A stretch of 64,000 nucleotides of DNA, taken from Moritella sp. 5. Lineage in GTDB: Bacteria; Pseudomonadota; Gammaproteobacteria; Enterobacterales; Moritellaceae. The DNA lies in NCBI RefSeq assembly GCF_018219455.1, contig NZ_CP056122.1, positions 1,922,001 to 1,986,000 of the forward strand, read 5' to 3'. Within the stretch, counting starts at the first letter, position 1; each line of letters begins with the position of its first letter. Positions 1-7,841 of the stretch are shown in pieces. The position numbers and the translations under genes were made by a program. The notes beneath the pieces are model-generated. The model made no database searches. It was not told where the DNA came from and was given only the letters and a program-made list of their open reading frames with translations.

Positions 1-713
1 ATATTAATAACTTATCTGAGTTAACTCTAATCGCCAAGGGTAATGTTAAGGTCATGGTAAAAATAAATGTGTCGACATTGGTTAATACCTTTCTGGCATT
101 TTATGTGATGCTTTATGTGAGTCCGATTGTTTATATAATTGTATTTTTTTCGGGATTATCTTTCTTTTCTGTATTATTTAAACAAGATAGAAATAAACTA
201 AATATTACGTCAACATTAAGTGTTTTTACACTTTCAATAATGACGTCTATTCTTATTTCTGATGCGGCGATTGGTAAAACTGTAGTAGGAATTTTATTGA
301 CATTAATTTCTACATTCTTTGCATTACAATATATGAAGGATAGCGCTGTATTACACAGTAATTTAGGTGTGAAGGTATCGCAAGTATTAGCACTTAGGTT
401 TTTTTTGGTTATCGCTATTTGCGGAAGTTATAGTATTTATGATTCCGCATTTTCAACATTGGTATCTTCAGATTTATTTTTATTAGTTTTCATTTCAATT
501 ATTGGAAGTATTATACCTTTGTTTTTAATGCAGGCTGCAATTAAAAAGTTGGGTGTATCTCTTACTGCTCAATTTACACCATTCACTCCAATTATATGCT
601 TAATTTTTATGATTTTAGTTGAAGGTACATCGTTTACCGCCTTAGAGATTATGTCTATATGTGCAATGACACTCTTACTATTTTTCCAAGCAAAACTCTT
701 ACACAGGGAATAA
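1..713 (+). CDS. DMT/EamA-like membrane transporter, C-terminal part (5' end outside window)
   Basis: The reading frame is open back to the left edge, so the first visible ATG (54) is probably internal. About 235 residues are visible. They are very hydrophobic, with roughly seven predicted membrane segments and short charged loops, such as the KQDRNK loop near residue 45 of the ATG-based ORF. Ten-helix DMT permeases are about 290-300 residues, so about 60 residues may be missing. The repeated-half layout and the pattern near the end (QAAIKKLGVSLTAQFTPFTP) fit an EamA-type exporter. The gene ends 7 nt before an ATP-grasp ligase gene, which suggests an operon that makes a small molecule and exports it. 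The family call rests on hydropathy and weak motif likeness, and the substrate is unknown. Confidence 0.55.
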   Translation, partial: INNLSELTLIAKGNVKVMVKINVSTLVNTFLAFYVMLYVSPIVYIIVFFSGLSFFSVLFKQDRNKLNITSTLSVFTLSIMTSILISDAAIGKTVVGILLTLISTFFALQYMKDSAVLHSNLGVKVSQVLALRFFLVIAICGSYSIYDSAFSTLVSSDLFLLVFISIIGSIIPLFLMQAAIKKLGVSLTAQFTPFTPIICLIFMILVEGTSFTALEIMSICAMTLLLFFQAKLLHRE

Positions 714-720
714 TTTAGAT

Positions 721-1959
721 ATGGATATGTTTAATCAAGTAATTATATTTTTATCAAGCAGACAAATTAGTCAAGTTGATTTTAATGACCCTAGTTTAAT
801 TGATGCTGAATTGGTTTTAATTGCTTCAGATAATGAGGTGTTGTCTCTTTCTCGCAACGTTAAGGAACAATTTTCAAACATTATTACTGTCCCTGTTATT
901 TATGATGACGGAGTTATTTATGAATATGATGAGTCGATAGTAAAAGAGTCGATAGCCATTTGGGATAATTATAAGCTATCTATTATTAGTTTTGATGAAG
1001 GGTGTGTCGAATTAGTTCACAGCTTGAGGACTATCTTTAATCTATCAAAAGAAGTTAATAGTGATATGTCAAGGTTTCGAGATAAAATTATTATGAAACA
1101 GAGGCTTGATGAGAAAAATATTAGAGTACCATCGTTTATTGAAAAAGTTGAAATCACTATATTATTTGAAGATATAACGAAGAAAGTTGGTTTACCTTTT
1201 GTTTTAAAACCACGCCGTTCAGCAGGCTCTAATAATGTTTTTATCATTAATTCATCATCTGAATTTGAAAACGTTAAATTAAAGTTGGGACATGCACTTA
1301 CTGATTATGAAATAGAATCTTATATTGATGGTTCACTGTTTCATTGCGATATAGGGATCTGGAAAGGATCGGCTATTTTTTCTGAATGTACAGAGTATTA
1401 TAAACCGACGCTAGCTTTTCAGTCAGGAGAACCATTAGGTGGGCGTTTTATGGAATCTAGTTTGCCATTGAGGAATGAGTTGATAGCGTTTACTTGGCAG
1501 GCTCTTCAAGCTCTAGATGCAACAGATGGAGTGTATCATAGCGAAATTTTTGTTTGTAATGGTGAACTTATTTTCCTTGAAGTAGGTGCTCGCCCGCCGG
1601 GTATGCTTGTGACAACTATGTATCAACAAGCGACAGGTGTTAATTTATTAAATTTAGATATCCGTATTCAACAAGGAATACCACCAGTGAAGCAATATAC
1701 AACTAGGCAAAACGAGGCTTTTTATCTCGTGTATCCCCGCGGTATTGGCTTGGTTAAAGAAATTAATTACCCTTCAGTTAACACCGATGTTTGTACCGAA
1801 TTTAAATCTACAGTTAAAATTGGCGATGAGCACGTTGGTTGTCAGTCAAATTTAGATCATTGTGCTTATATAACCTGCAGCGGAGAAAAAAACGCTCTAA
1901 GTTTGGCTTACAAGCAAATGGTTCAGTTTAGTCCTATAGTTTATAAGTCTTGTAACTAA
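721..1959 (+). CDS. ATP-grasp domain ligase
   Basis: This 412-residue protein has the ATP-grasp layout. The N-terminal part is a Rossmann-like preATP-grasp region. A central ATP-binding part carries PFVLKPRRSAGSNN (about residues 159-172), where the lysine would contact ATP. A C-terminal metal/ATP part has HSEIFVCNGELIFLEVGARPPG (split here as HSEIF and LEVGARPPG, about 275-293), with the acidic residues that bind Mg. ATP-grasp enzymes join a carboxylate to an amine or similar nucleophile through an acyl phosphate. Relatives of this shape include amino-acid ligases (dipeptide makers) and carbamoyl-phosphate-synthase-like ligases. It follows a DMT-type exporter gene by 7 nt, as in known ligase-exporter pairs. 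The substrate cannot be read from the sequence. Confidence 0.8.
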   Translation: MDMFNQVIIFLSSRQISQVDFNDPSLIDAELVLIASDNEVLSLSRNVKEQFSNIITVPVIYDDGVIYEYDESIVKESIAIWDNYKLSIISFDEGCVELVHSLRTIFNLSKEVNSDMSRFRDKIIMKQRLDEKNIRVPSFIEKVEITILFEDITKKVGLPFVLKPRRSAGSNNVFIINSSSEFENVKLKLGHALTDYEIESYIDGSLFHCDIGIWKGSAIFSECTEYYKPTLAFQSGEPLGGRFMESSLPLRNELIAFTWQALQALDATDGVYHSEIFVCNGELIFLEVGARPPGMLVTTMYQQATGVNLLNLDIRIQQGIPPVKQYTTRQNEAFYLVYPRGIGLVKEINYPSVNTDVCTEFKSTVKIGDEHVGCQSNLDHCAYITCSGEKNALSLAYKQMVQFSPIVYKSCN

Positions 1960-1986
1960 TCTGGTTTGTGTTAATTATTACTATCG

Positions 1987-2048
1987 GATAGGGAAATAAC
2001 CCTATCAAGGTTCTGTCTAACTATGGCTTAGAGCAATAGCGCTAAGCC
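1987..2048. terminator. Two tandem stem-loops after the ATP-grasp gene
   Basis: The first hairpin has arms GATAGGG (1987-1993) and CCCTATC (2000-2006). The second has arms GGCTTAG (2025-2031) and CTAAGCC (2042-2048). Neither has a clear T-run, so they are weak candidates for transcript ends. The second hairpin and the TTCTGTC before it recur at 7648-7687, so this is also a small dispersed repeat. The rest of the gap up to umuC (2139) shows nothing else recognisable. Confidence 0.45.
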
Positions 2049-2138
2049 TTTGAACAACAGGGACTCTGTCGTTTTTATAATTACCAAGGGAAATTGACAG
2101 GTTTAATTATTATTTTATTGTAAAGATGACGAAGAGGT

Positions 2139-3395
2139 TCAGCACTTTACCCTAGGTATATCCTGCCAGTTGGTTGTATATTGTGGTGTAAGCACTTTAC
2201 GTCGCATGGCCCATTTTTGCTCTGTGCCTTGGGCGCCTAAAAATACGGTATTATTGCCATATCTCTGATTGAGCTTATCGAACACTTGCATCAGATTGTC
2301 GTTATTTTGATCAGAGTTGAACAAATCTTTTTGTTCATGTGTACCATCAACTAAATCAATCAGGCCGACACCTATCTTGTAATATCTTACATCTTTATGG
2401 AACAGCTCTTTTGCTAATCGGGTTGCAGCTTTCGTTATTTGATCCACATCAGCAGTCGGGTATGGGAAATGATGAATAGCGCGGTAACTCGCGGGTTTGT
2501 CATCAAACGGTGAGCTTGCCGCAAAGCACAGCATTACTTTACACAATGAATGTTGCTTACGTGCTTTTAGCGATGCAATGCCAGCATGCTGGCTTAGCGC
2601 TTGTTGTAGTGTGCTGAGTTCTGTAATGCGTTCACCGACACTGCGTGTAGAGTAAATTTGTTTTTTATCAGCCCTGGCTGTATCCCAATTTTTACAAGGC
2701 AGCCCATTGAGTTCTCGTATTGTGCGTTCAACCTCAATATTGAACTCTTTACGCGCTAAACCCGCGGGGTATTCAGCAAGGTCTAATGCGTTATTGAGTC
2801 CCATCACTGTCATGATCTTTGATAGCTTGCGACCAATACCCCAAACATCACTGATACTCATCGCTGCAAGTACCTTTAATCGTTCTGCGTCATTGTCGAG
2901 TACGCAAACGCCATTATAGTGATGTAATTTCTTTGCTGCCTGGTTAGCTATTTTAGCAAGAGTCAGGGTAGGGCCAATTCCGACACATACAGGCAATCGG
3001 CATTCTTTCCATACTGCACGCCGAATCTTAGCGGCATGGGTTCGAAGGCAAGGTATTGCAGGATAAGTTTGTTTAAATGACAAGAAAGACTCATCGATAC
3101 TATAGATATGCTGTTCAGGTGCAAAACGACCAATGACTTGCATCATCTTTGCAGAGAGGTCTGAATAAAGCTCGTAGTTAGAAGAGAGAGTAATAACGCC
3201 CTTTTTTTCACACAAATTTTTGATCTGGAAATAAGGCTTAAACTTTGGAACACCGGCTTCTTTTGCTTGCCTGTTTGCGGCAACGATACATCCGTCATTA
3301 TTAGACAAAACCACAATGGGTTTATTACGCCAATCTGGGCGAAACACTTGCTCTGCGCTGCAATAGAATGAATTGGCATCAACGAGGGCAAACAC
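2139..3395 (-). CDS. umuC: DNA polymerase V catalytic subunit UmuC (Y-family)
   Basis: This 418-residue protein has the usual length of UmuC. The N-terminus has the palm motif ALVDANSFYCSAEQVF with the catalytic aspartate, then NNDGCIVAANRQAKEAGV. The second catalytic block YSIDESFLSF lies near residue 100. Helix-hairpin-helix and little-finger regions follow, and the C-terminus is the UmuC-type tail ending in PRVKC. It copies past damaged bases as part of Pol V with cleaved UmuD. It overlaps umuD by one base, so the two are co-transcribed from the LexA-controlled promoter near 3810. Fragments of this same gene occur at about 9.04, 16.02 and 17.53 kb. Confidence 0.97.
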   Translation of the reverse strand: MFALVDANSFYCSAEQVFRPDWRNKPIVVLSNNDGCIVAANRQAKEAGVPKFKPYFQIKNLCEKKGVITLSSNYELYSDLSAKMMQVIGRFAPEQHIYSIDESFLSFKQTYPAIPCLRTHAAKIRRAVWKECRLPVCVGIGPTLTLAKIANQAAKKLHHYNGVCVLDNDAERLKVLAAMSISDVWGIGRKLSKIMTVMGLNNALDLAEYPAGLARKEFNIEVERTIRELNGLPCKNWDTARADKKQIYSTRSVGERITELSTLQQALSQHAGIASLKARKQHSLCKVMLCFAASSPFDDKPASYRAIHHFPYPTADVDQITKAATRLAKELFHKDVRYYKIGVGLIDLVDGTHEQKDLFNSDQNNDNLMQVFDKLNQRYGNNTVFLGAQGTEQKWAMRRKVLTPQYTTNWQDIPRVKC

Positions 3396-3802
3396 TACTT
3401 ATCATCCAATAGATAGCTAGGGCGATGGCAACGAATAGAGCGTATAACAACCCCTTCAATGCTAAAAGAATCTAAATCATTAATGAAGACAGGCTTAACT
3501 TTATCATTTGCAGACACTAGCATACGTTGGCGAACATCCAGTAACTTACAAACGAACTCTCCATTTAAATTAGCAACAATAATATCGTGCTGCCTGGGCG
3601 TAACATGCCTATCAACAATCAATAAATCACCATCAAAAATACCAACACCTTCCATTGAATTACCACTGGCTTTACCAATGAAAGTGGAGCTTGGGTGATC
3701 GATAAGAATTTCGTCCAAGGTACATCTAAGCTGGCTATATTCAGCTGCAGGACTTTCAAAACCAGTGATACCAGCACTTGCAGAGATTGGAATTATATTC
3801 AT
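3395..3802 (-). CDS. umuD: UmuD-like SOS mutagenesis protein, S24 self-cleaving
   Basis: At 135 residues this matches UmuD. The likely self-cleavage bond is the Ala-Gly in SASAGITGF (near residues 10-11). The catalytic serine is in GKASGNSMEGVGI (about residue 50) and the paired lysine is in FVCKLLDV (about residue 86). When RecA filaments form, UmuD cleaves itself and activates UmuC for translesion synthesis. The gene is the first of the umuDC operon, and a LexA box sits just upstream of its start. Confidence 0.95.
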   Translation of the reverse strand: MNIIPISASAGITGFESPAAEYSQLRCTLDEILIDHPSSTFIGKASGNSMEGVGIFDGDLLIVDRHVTPRQHDIIVANLNGEFVCKLLDVRQRMLVSANDKVKPVFINDLDSFSIEGVVIRSIRCHRPSYLLDDK

Positions 3803-3809
3803 AAATAAA

Positions 3810-3829
3810 CACTGTTGTTATATACAGTA
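3810..3829 (-). promoter_or_regulatory. LexA (SOS) operator of umuDC
   Basis: The bases CACTGTTGTTATATACAGTA contain CTG-N10-CAG and closely match the gammaproteobacterial LexA consensus. The box lies 7-27 nt upstream of the umuD start, so bound LexA would block transcription of umuDC until DNA damage. Confidence 0.9.
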
Positions 3830-3879
3830 TTTATTTTAGGCCAGTTATAAGGAAAACTCAAGAAGTGAGGTTTATTCCA

Positions 3880-3928
3880 CCATTTGATTTGAACTCCTCC
3901 AGGGGGAGAGTGAGATTAAATCAAATGG
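3880..3928. repeat. Perfect 11-bp inverted repeat upstream of umuDC
   Basis: The arms are CCATTTGATTT (3880-3890) and AAATCAAATGG (3918-3928). The interior holds a second imperfect pairing of CTCC with GGAG. It lies between the umuDC promoter and the first leader repeat. It could be a cruciform, a transcription stop or a recombination remnant. I cannot tell which. Confidence 0.6.
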
Positions 3929-3954
3929 CTAAACAGGGTGATTTTATACAGTGT

Positions 3955-4241
3955 TATTTGTATTTTGGTGAACGCAGTCTCGATTTGCCAAAAGGCAGTC
4001 AGGTTTATCTTGTAGTCTAAAATTAATGTCAATATAATCAGTTGCATAGATAGTCTTGTATATAACTTACAAGGCTAAAGAAATAATTTACAGGACGACT
4101 CGTTTTCCCATAAACATGTAATTAATAAATTTGAAGTATAATCTGATTTTTCAATTAATTAATCTGCTTTTATTGAGGTGAATGAATTTGGGGAATCGAG
4201 AGTCCTGTTATACAAATGTTATATTTCACGGAGGATTCAGG
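3955..4241 (+). repeat. Leader repeat copy A, before the first cassette group
   Basis: This is the longest of three related blocks (others at about 9340 and 17585). Shared parts are a block with CAAAAGGCAGTCAG followed by TTATCTTGTAG (about 3980-4018), a middle part with CTCGTTTTCCCATAAA (about 4098-4113), and an end block with ATCGAGAGTCCTGTTATAC (about 4195-4213). The first bases (TTTGTATTTTGGTGAACGCA) resemble the 3' end of umuC. The block ends in GTTATAT, like a cassette boundary, directly before the first cassette gene. It may be an ancestral attI/leader region carrying a promoter. That function is inferred. Confidence 0.75.
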
Positions 4242-4799
4242 TTGTCATTTCCAGTTTTAGAGACAAATTGCTTAAGGTTAGATGAATTATCTAAAGAAGA
4301 TTCAAATAGCTTATTTGAGTTGTTCTCTGACAGTTCCGTTGTCGAATATTATAATTTGGAAGCTTTCACTAATATTTCACAAGCTAGCAACTTAATAGAA
4401 CTCTTTAACTCTCGCTTTAAAGAAAACTCTGGAATTCGTTGGGCTATTCGCCTGAAAGAAACAAATGAACTTATTGGTACTTGTGGCTTTAATACTTGGG
4501 ACCACAAAATGAAGAATGCTGTTCTTGGATATGATTTACTACCAAAATATTGGGGGATGGGGCTTACCACTGAAGCAGTTCATCGAATAGTAAAAGCTGC
4601 ATTTTTAGGTGAGTTATCTTGCGGCAAACTTAATCGTATACAAGGCGATACTGTTCCGGGTAACTCCGCATCAGAATCACTTCTTCTAAAGGTTGGATTC
4701 AAAGAGGAAGGTATTAGGCGTCAAAGTGGTTACTGGAAAAATCAGTTTCATGATCTTAAATGCTTTGGCTTAATTAAGTCCGAGTACTGTGAAATATAA
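4242..4799 (+). CDS. RimJ/RimL-type GNAT N-acetyltransferase (cassette gene)
   Basis: From the TTG at 4242 the protein has 185 residues, the normal length for RimJ/RimL-like acetyltransferases. Such enzymes move acetyl from acetyl-CoA to an amine on a protein N-terminus, amino acid or drug. The family start FPVLETNCLRLDEL comes right after this TTG. The acetyl-CoA region reads YDLLPKYWGMGLTTEAV (about residues 95-112), and RIQGDTVPGNSASESLLLKVGF follows (the NSAS and KVGF parts are typical). I prefer TTG over the ATG at 4182 because GGAGG (4230-4234) is 7 nt upstream of it, and because the extra 20 codons are leader-repeat sequence. An attC begins at the stop codon, making this a gene cassette. 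Confidence 0.88.
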   Translation: MSFPVLETNCLRLDELSKEDSNSLFELFSDSSVVEYYNLEAFTNISQASNLIELFNSRFKENSGIRWAIRLKETNELIGTCGFNTWDHKMKNAVLGYDLLPKYWGMGLTTEAVHRIVKAAFLGELSCGKLNRIQGDTVPGNSASESLLLKVGFKEEGIRRQSGYWKNQFHDLKCFGLIKSEYCEI

Positions 4800-4891
4800 C
4801 AAGAAATTAAACAAGGACAAAAAACTGTTGGTTTTGGTCCTTCGTAGCTTATTTTAATCAACAATTTTTGCCTGTTAATTGGGCGTTAGCA
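4794..4891 (+). mobile_element. attC: attC recombination site 1
   Basis: The site runs from ATATAAC to GTTAGCA. The outer arms pair as TAACAAGAAATTAAACA against TGTTAATTGGGCGTTA, with unpaired bases as in real attC sites. The inner arms are AAGGACAAAAAAC and GTTTTGGTCCTT. The size (about 98 bp) fits VCR-like sites. Confidence 0.85.
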
Positions 4892-4907
4892 GCACAAGGA
4901 AGTATCT

Positions 4908-5258
4908 ATGATCGAGAGAAAAGGTGGGATTTACGATGGACGTAGCAAGTCATCTGCTTATAAAGACTTAGTTTGGACTGTCGCAACTTCTTCAGATTCT
5001 TCTGTTGGTATTGAGCAGCAAACAAAGCTCACCTTAGATACAATTCAAAGCAACTTGTTGGAGCTTGGTTCAGATAAAACTCAAATAGTTTCTGCTCAAG
5101 TGTATATTGCTAATATGTCGGATAAACCAATCATGGATTCTGTTTGGAAAACTTGGCTTGGAATAAATCAGCAGCATTGGCCTCAACGAGCATGTTTAGG
5201 TGTAGATCTCGAAGGACAAGTTTTAATTGAGGTAACTGTTACAGCAGTTCGTGGTTAA
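4908..5258 (+). CDS. RidA family protein (Rid/YjgF; cassette gene)
   Basis: This 116-residue protein has the RidA size and layout. The C-terminus carries the signature QRACLGVDLEGQVLIEVTV (about residues 93-111), where the arginine corresponds to the residue that binds the carboxylate of the substrate. In RidA proteins this site hydrolyses reactive enamines/imines made by PLP enzymes. The N-terminal AYKDLVWTVATSSDS region matches the first strand. AAGGAAG lies 6-7 nt before the ATG. It sits between two attC sites, so it is a mobile cassette. It may be a Rid subfamily other than housekeeping RidA. Confidence 0.9.
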   Translation: MIERKGGIYDGRSKSSAYKDLVWTVATSSDSSVGIEQQTKLTLDTIQSNLLELGSDKTQIVSAQVYIANMSDKPIMDSVWKTWLGINQQHWPQRACLGVDLEGQVLIEVTVTAVRG

Positions 5259-5263
5259 AGTTA

Positions 5264-5366
5264 TGCTAACAAGAATTTAAAGTGGGACTGATAACAGTTT
5301 GCTCAGTTTCACTTCGCTACACAATTTTAGCAAACAATTATCAGCGCCCTTAAATGAGCGCTAGCA
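5264..5366 (+). mobile_element. attC: attC recombination site 2
   Basis: The site starts TGCTAAC and ends GCTAGCA. The outer arms are strongly complementary: GCTAACAAGAATTTAAAG pairs with the reverse complement of the 3' side, and CTGATAA pairs with TTATCAG. The inner part (TTTGCTCAGTTTCACTTCGC) is shared with the decayed site at 20177. Confidence 0.88.
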
Positions 5367-5379
5367 TAAAAGAGCAACC

Positions 5380-5937
5380 ATGGATTTGACGTTATCCCCA
5401 GGAACCAAACAGACCCTCCTGAAAATTAAGAAGATTGGTGTTCGGCAAATCAACATCTTTAAGTTTCATGACTATGTAACAGTTGTTACCTTCGTCCTGA
5501 TGAATGGAGAACTCGTTTCCATAAGAGCAAAAGATGAATATGTGGCATCGAGTTTTGAAGTGTTTCTAATCGCGACCTCGGATGAATTGATTAACAGTAA
5601 ACCAGATGTGACGATAGGTTTAATGGATAACGAAACCGTAAAGAATATATTTATAGTGAATAAATGTAATTGGTCAGTTCCGACGTCAGCTAGCGATAAA
5701 GAGGAACTCTTAGGTCACACTGAGGGCGCGACAACACAGTATGAGGGCTTGGAATCAGATATGCCGAAAGATGCGGTAAATCATGCGAAATTTGAAGCCG
5801 GCATCAAAGTTCAGTTCACTAATTCTTCATCATTCTTTGTTGTCTCTTCCATCAATCCTTTTGACCTTGCTGTAAGTCACGAGACATCATTTAGTAAAGT
5901 CAGTGAATCTGAGTATGAATTTCAACTATTATGCTAA
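5380..5937 (+). CDS. Uncharacterised cassette protein, 185 aa
   Basis: I do not recognise this protein. It is soluble, without a signal peptide or membrane segment, and rich in beta-forming residues. Acidic stretches (SDKEELLGHTEG, ESDMPKDA) lie in the middle. It begins 13 nt after attC 2 and has AAAAGAGCAACC before the ATG, so it is almost certainly the third gene of the cassette group. Its stop codon overlaps TGCTAAC, which looks like the start of its own attC, but no matching 3' half is clear downstream. That suggests its attC has been lost or interrupted. Confidence 0.7.
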   Translation: MDLTLSPGTKQTLLKIKKIGVRQINIFKFHDYVTVVTFVLMNGELVSIRAKDEYVASSFEVFLIATSDELINSKPDVTIGLMDNETVKNIFIVNKCNWSVPTSASDKEELLGHTEGATTQYEGLESDMPKDAVNHAKFEAGIKVQFTNSSSFFVVSSINPFDLAVSHETSFSKVSESEYEFQLLC

Positions 5938-5965
5938 CTGTATCATTACGTAAAAAACAACTTAA

Positions 5966-6178
5966 TTAGCCGTCTTTGTTTTTAATGATCTCTAAATCAT
6001 ATTTGTTATCTTTGGAATAGAAAGCTAACTTTTCTAATACGCTGAAGTCTTTATGCTGACTAATTCGTTTAAGTTGTATTGATTGACCTACCTTTAACCC
6101 TAGGTCTACTAGGGACTTATCTAGCTCTTTAATTGTAAGTTTTAGTTTATTACCATTATCAATAAGTTCGTAATCCAT
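5966..6178 (-). CDS. Possible small protein, 70 aa (minus strand)
   Basis: The frame is open further upstream (to 6283), but the part from the ATG at 6178 looks most protein-like: MDYELIDNGNKLKLTIKEL, then a basic and acidic mix ending KNKDG. No Shine-Dalgarno is obvious for either start. It is opposite in direction to the cassettes around it, which happens in integron arrays but is uncommon. I do not recognise it, and it may be a chance frame. Confidence 0.35.
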   Translation of the reverse strand: MDYELIDNGNKLKLTIKELDKSLVDLGLKVGQSIQLKRISQHKDFSVLEKLAFYSKDNKYDLEIIKNKDG

Positions 6179-6290
6179 GTAACTAGAAGGGGCGCACATC
6201 CTAATTAATACGTATCTTATTGTACAAGTGACTATGTGAGTAAGGATGCTCGGGTTTGTTAATAGTCGTTCGTTAGATTTCACCTAGCAT

Positions 6291-6370
6291 GCGTTATACG
6301 CAGAGGTATTTCGAGGTGAAATATTATCTTATGGCGCTACGCGAATACAAAGATAATATCGCGCATAACG
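6291..6370. repeat. Long inverted repeat, attC-sized but with reversed end polarity
   Basis: Outer arms GCGTTATACGC (6291-6301) and GCGCATAACG (6361-6370) enclose inner arms ATATTATCTT (6321-6330) and AAGATAATAT (6350-6359). The length and two-level pairing resemble an attC, but here GTTAT comes first and ATAAC last, the reverse of an attC. The remaining bases up to 6610 hold no recognisable gene. They presumably contain the promoter of the next gene. Confidence 0.6.
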
Positions 6371-6610
6371 TTGCTCTAATTTAAGTAACGGTAATAAAAA
6401 TTTTAGCTAATATACGGTTGTTGCGTATATTTATCAGTCAGAAGTCAAGTACCTTCATTGATCACGGGAATAGAGTTGAGAATATAATCGATGCGAAATC
6501 AGCAGAATACGACATTCCTTACTTTTCATTACAATTAATTAAATTAGATCTGTATAAACTGTAACAAAAGTCCCCAAAACAAGTTATATAACATATAAGA
6601 GTTAATACCT

Positions 6611-7402
6611 ATGTATAATCTGAATCGATTCTTTGAAGAAATTACACAGCTCGCGCCTAGCTATATTGCACACCATTCATGGGTTTCATGGGATTGGACT
6701 CAATCTGATAATATTTTAAATTCTTGGTGGCTATATAAAAATGCAAAGAAAAGTTCACTTGGTTTCTTGTTATTGGGTGGTACTCAAATTAGAAAGGATG
6801 AAGCATTACTTTTCAACTTTGGTCTTAGTTCACATGGAGGTGTGCAAGAAAAAGAAGAACTCGCATTAGTTTCGCGACTTATAGAAAAAAGATGCGAACT
6901 ACGAAAACAGACACCTTTAATAAATAGCAATTCCATGGTTAGTACAGGAAGTGTATTAAGTGATAAAAATTGGAATCCTATTCTTAATGATTGCTTTATT
7001 TTAGGTGGGGTGACAGGTTTGCAGGATTTCCATCTTGCAGAATCTAGATATAACCAATTTAGCATCACCATCAATCCAAGTATTAGGAATAAAATGAGTG
7101 ATAAAGATAAATGGAAATGTTATTTCCAGTGTTACATTGGAGATATTTGGGATTATAAATATAATGTCCCTCGTGTATTTGCTCGAGAATTACTAGGGTT
7201 GAAATTATTTGGCTATAAGCCTGTGTTTAAGTTTGGTCAATTGTTTTTTACTCCCGGTGATAAAAGTAAAGCCTCTACTGCATCATTTACTGCATACTTA
7301 AATTATTTGATAAAAACTGGGACTACATCAAGTAACCCTCGAAAAACACTAATGGAAATAGCAAGTTTCTTATTTGATGATCCTGAATGTTTATTAAAGT
7401 AA
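6611..7402 (+). CDS. Uncharacterised protein, 263 aa
   Basis: I do not recognise this protein. It has no signal peptide. It is aromatic-rich near the N-terminus (HHSWVSWDWTQ, SWWLYK, residues 21-43) and has several conserved-looking cysteines and tryptophans in the middle (WKCYFQCYIGDIWDY). The first ATG (6611) has weak AG-rich bases upstream (ATAAGAGTTAATACCT). It stands between attC-bearing cassettes and a decayed region, and its own attC is not visible. It is probably accessory. No function can be claimed. Confidence 0.65.
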   Translation: MYNLNRFFEEITQLAPSYIAHHSWVSWDWTQSDNILNSWWLYKNAKKSSLGFLLLGGTQIRKDEALLFNFGLSSHGGVQEKEELALVSRLIEKRCELRKQTPLINSNSMVSTGSVLSDKNWNPILNDCFILGGVTGLQDFHLAESRYNQFSITINPSIRNKMSDKDKWKCYFQCYIGDIWDYKYNVPRVFARELLGLKLFGYKPVFKFGQLFFTPGDKSKASTASFTAYLNYLIKTGTTSSNPRKTLMEIASFLFDDPECLLK

Positions 7403-7455
7403 TTCTATACCCAATTAGCCGCATCCATTCCATCACTTTATTGTAGTTGTTTATT

Positions 7456-7560
7456 GAAATAGGCCTCCTCATTGGAGGCTTTATGTATGCGAATGGATTT
7501 GGTGTTGCTAAAGATGAGCTGAAAGCATTAGAGCTTCGAAAGAAATCAAACATAGCCTAG
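7456..7560 (+). pseudogene. Remnant of a Sel1-repeat protein gene
   Basis: One frame reads GFMYANGFGVAKDELKALE (7477-7533), a near-perfect Sel1-like repeat (pattern G-x-MY-x-NG-x-GV-x-KD-x-x-KA). It then ends at TAG 7558-7560. No start codon or further repeats belong to it, so it appears to be the relic of a longer gene. The GGCCTCC/GGAGGC pairing at 7461-7479 overlaps it. Confidence 0.6.
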
Positions 7561-7659
7561 ACTAAGAAAAAGCTGCTAGAGTTAAAAACACGGTTAGATT
7601 AAAAAATAGGCTATATTTTGATGGCAAAGTTTCAATTTCTAACTTGTTTCTGTCCTACT

Positions 7660-7687
7660 ATGGCTTAGTGTTCTAACGCTAAGCCAT
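7660..7687. repeat. Stem-loop repeat, second copy of the 2025-2048 element
   Basis: Arms ATGGCTTAG (7660-7668) and CTAAGCCAT (7679-7687) form a 9-bp perfect stem. The preceding bases TTCTGTC and ACTATGGCTTAG match the copy downstream of the ATP-grasp gene at about 2011-2031. The remaining bases to 7841 are AT-rich and presumably hold the promoter of the lipoprotein gene that follows. Confidence 0.55.
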
Positions 7688-7841
7688 GTAAAATATAGTA
7701 AATTAACGATAATTTCAAAAAAGTAGTTTAATCTCAACAAACTATGATGAAATAAACAAACGCTTACAAATTAAACATTTTGTTTGCCATTATTTTTTGT
7801 TTTAATCTTTCTAATAACTTTGTTAATGAATGAGATTTAAT

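Noticed and set aside
5931-6275. A single very long attC from TGCTAAC to CGTTAG
   Set aside because: The ends are over 330 bp apart and the arms hardly pair, so it is not a credible attC.
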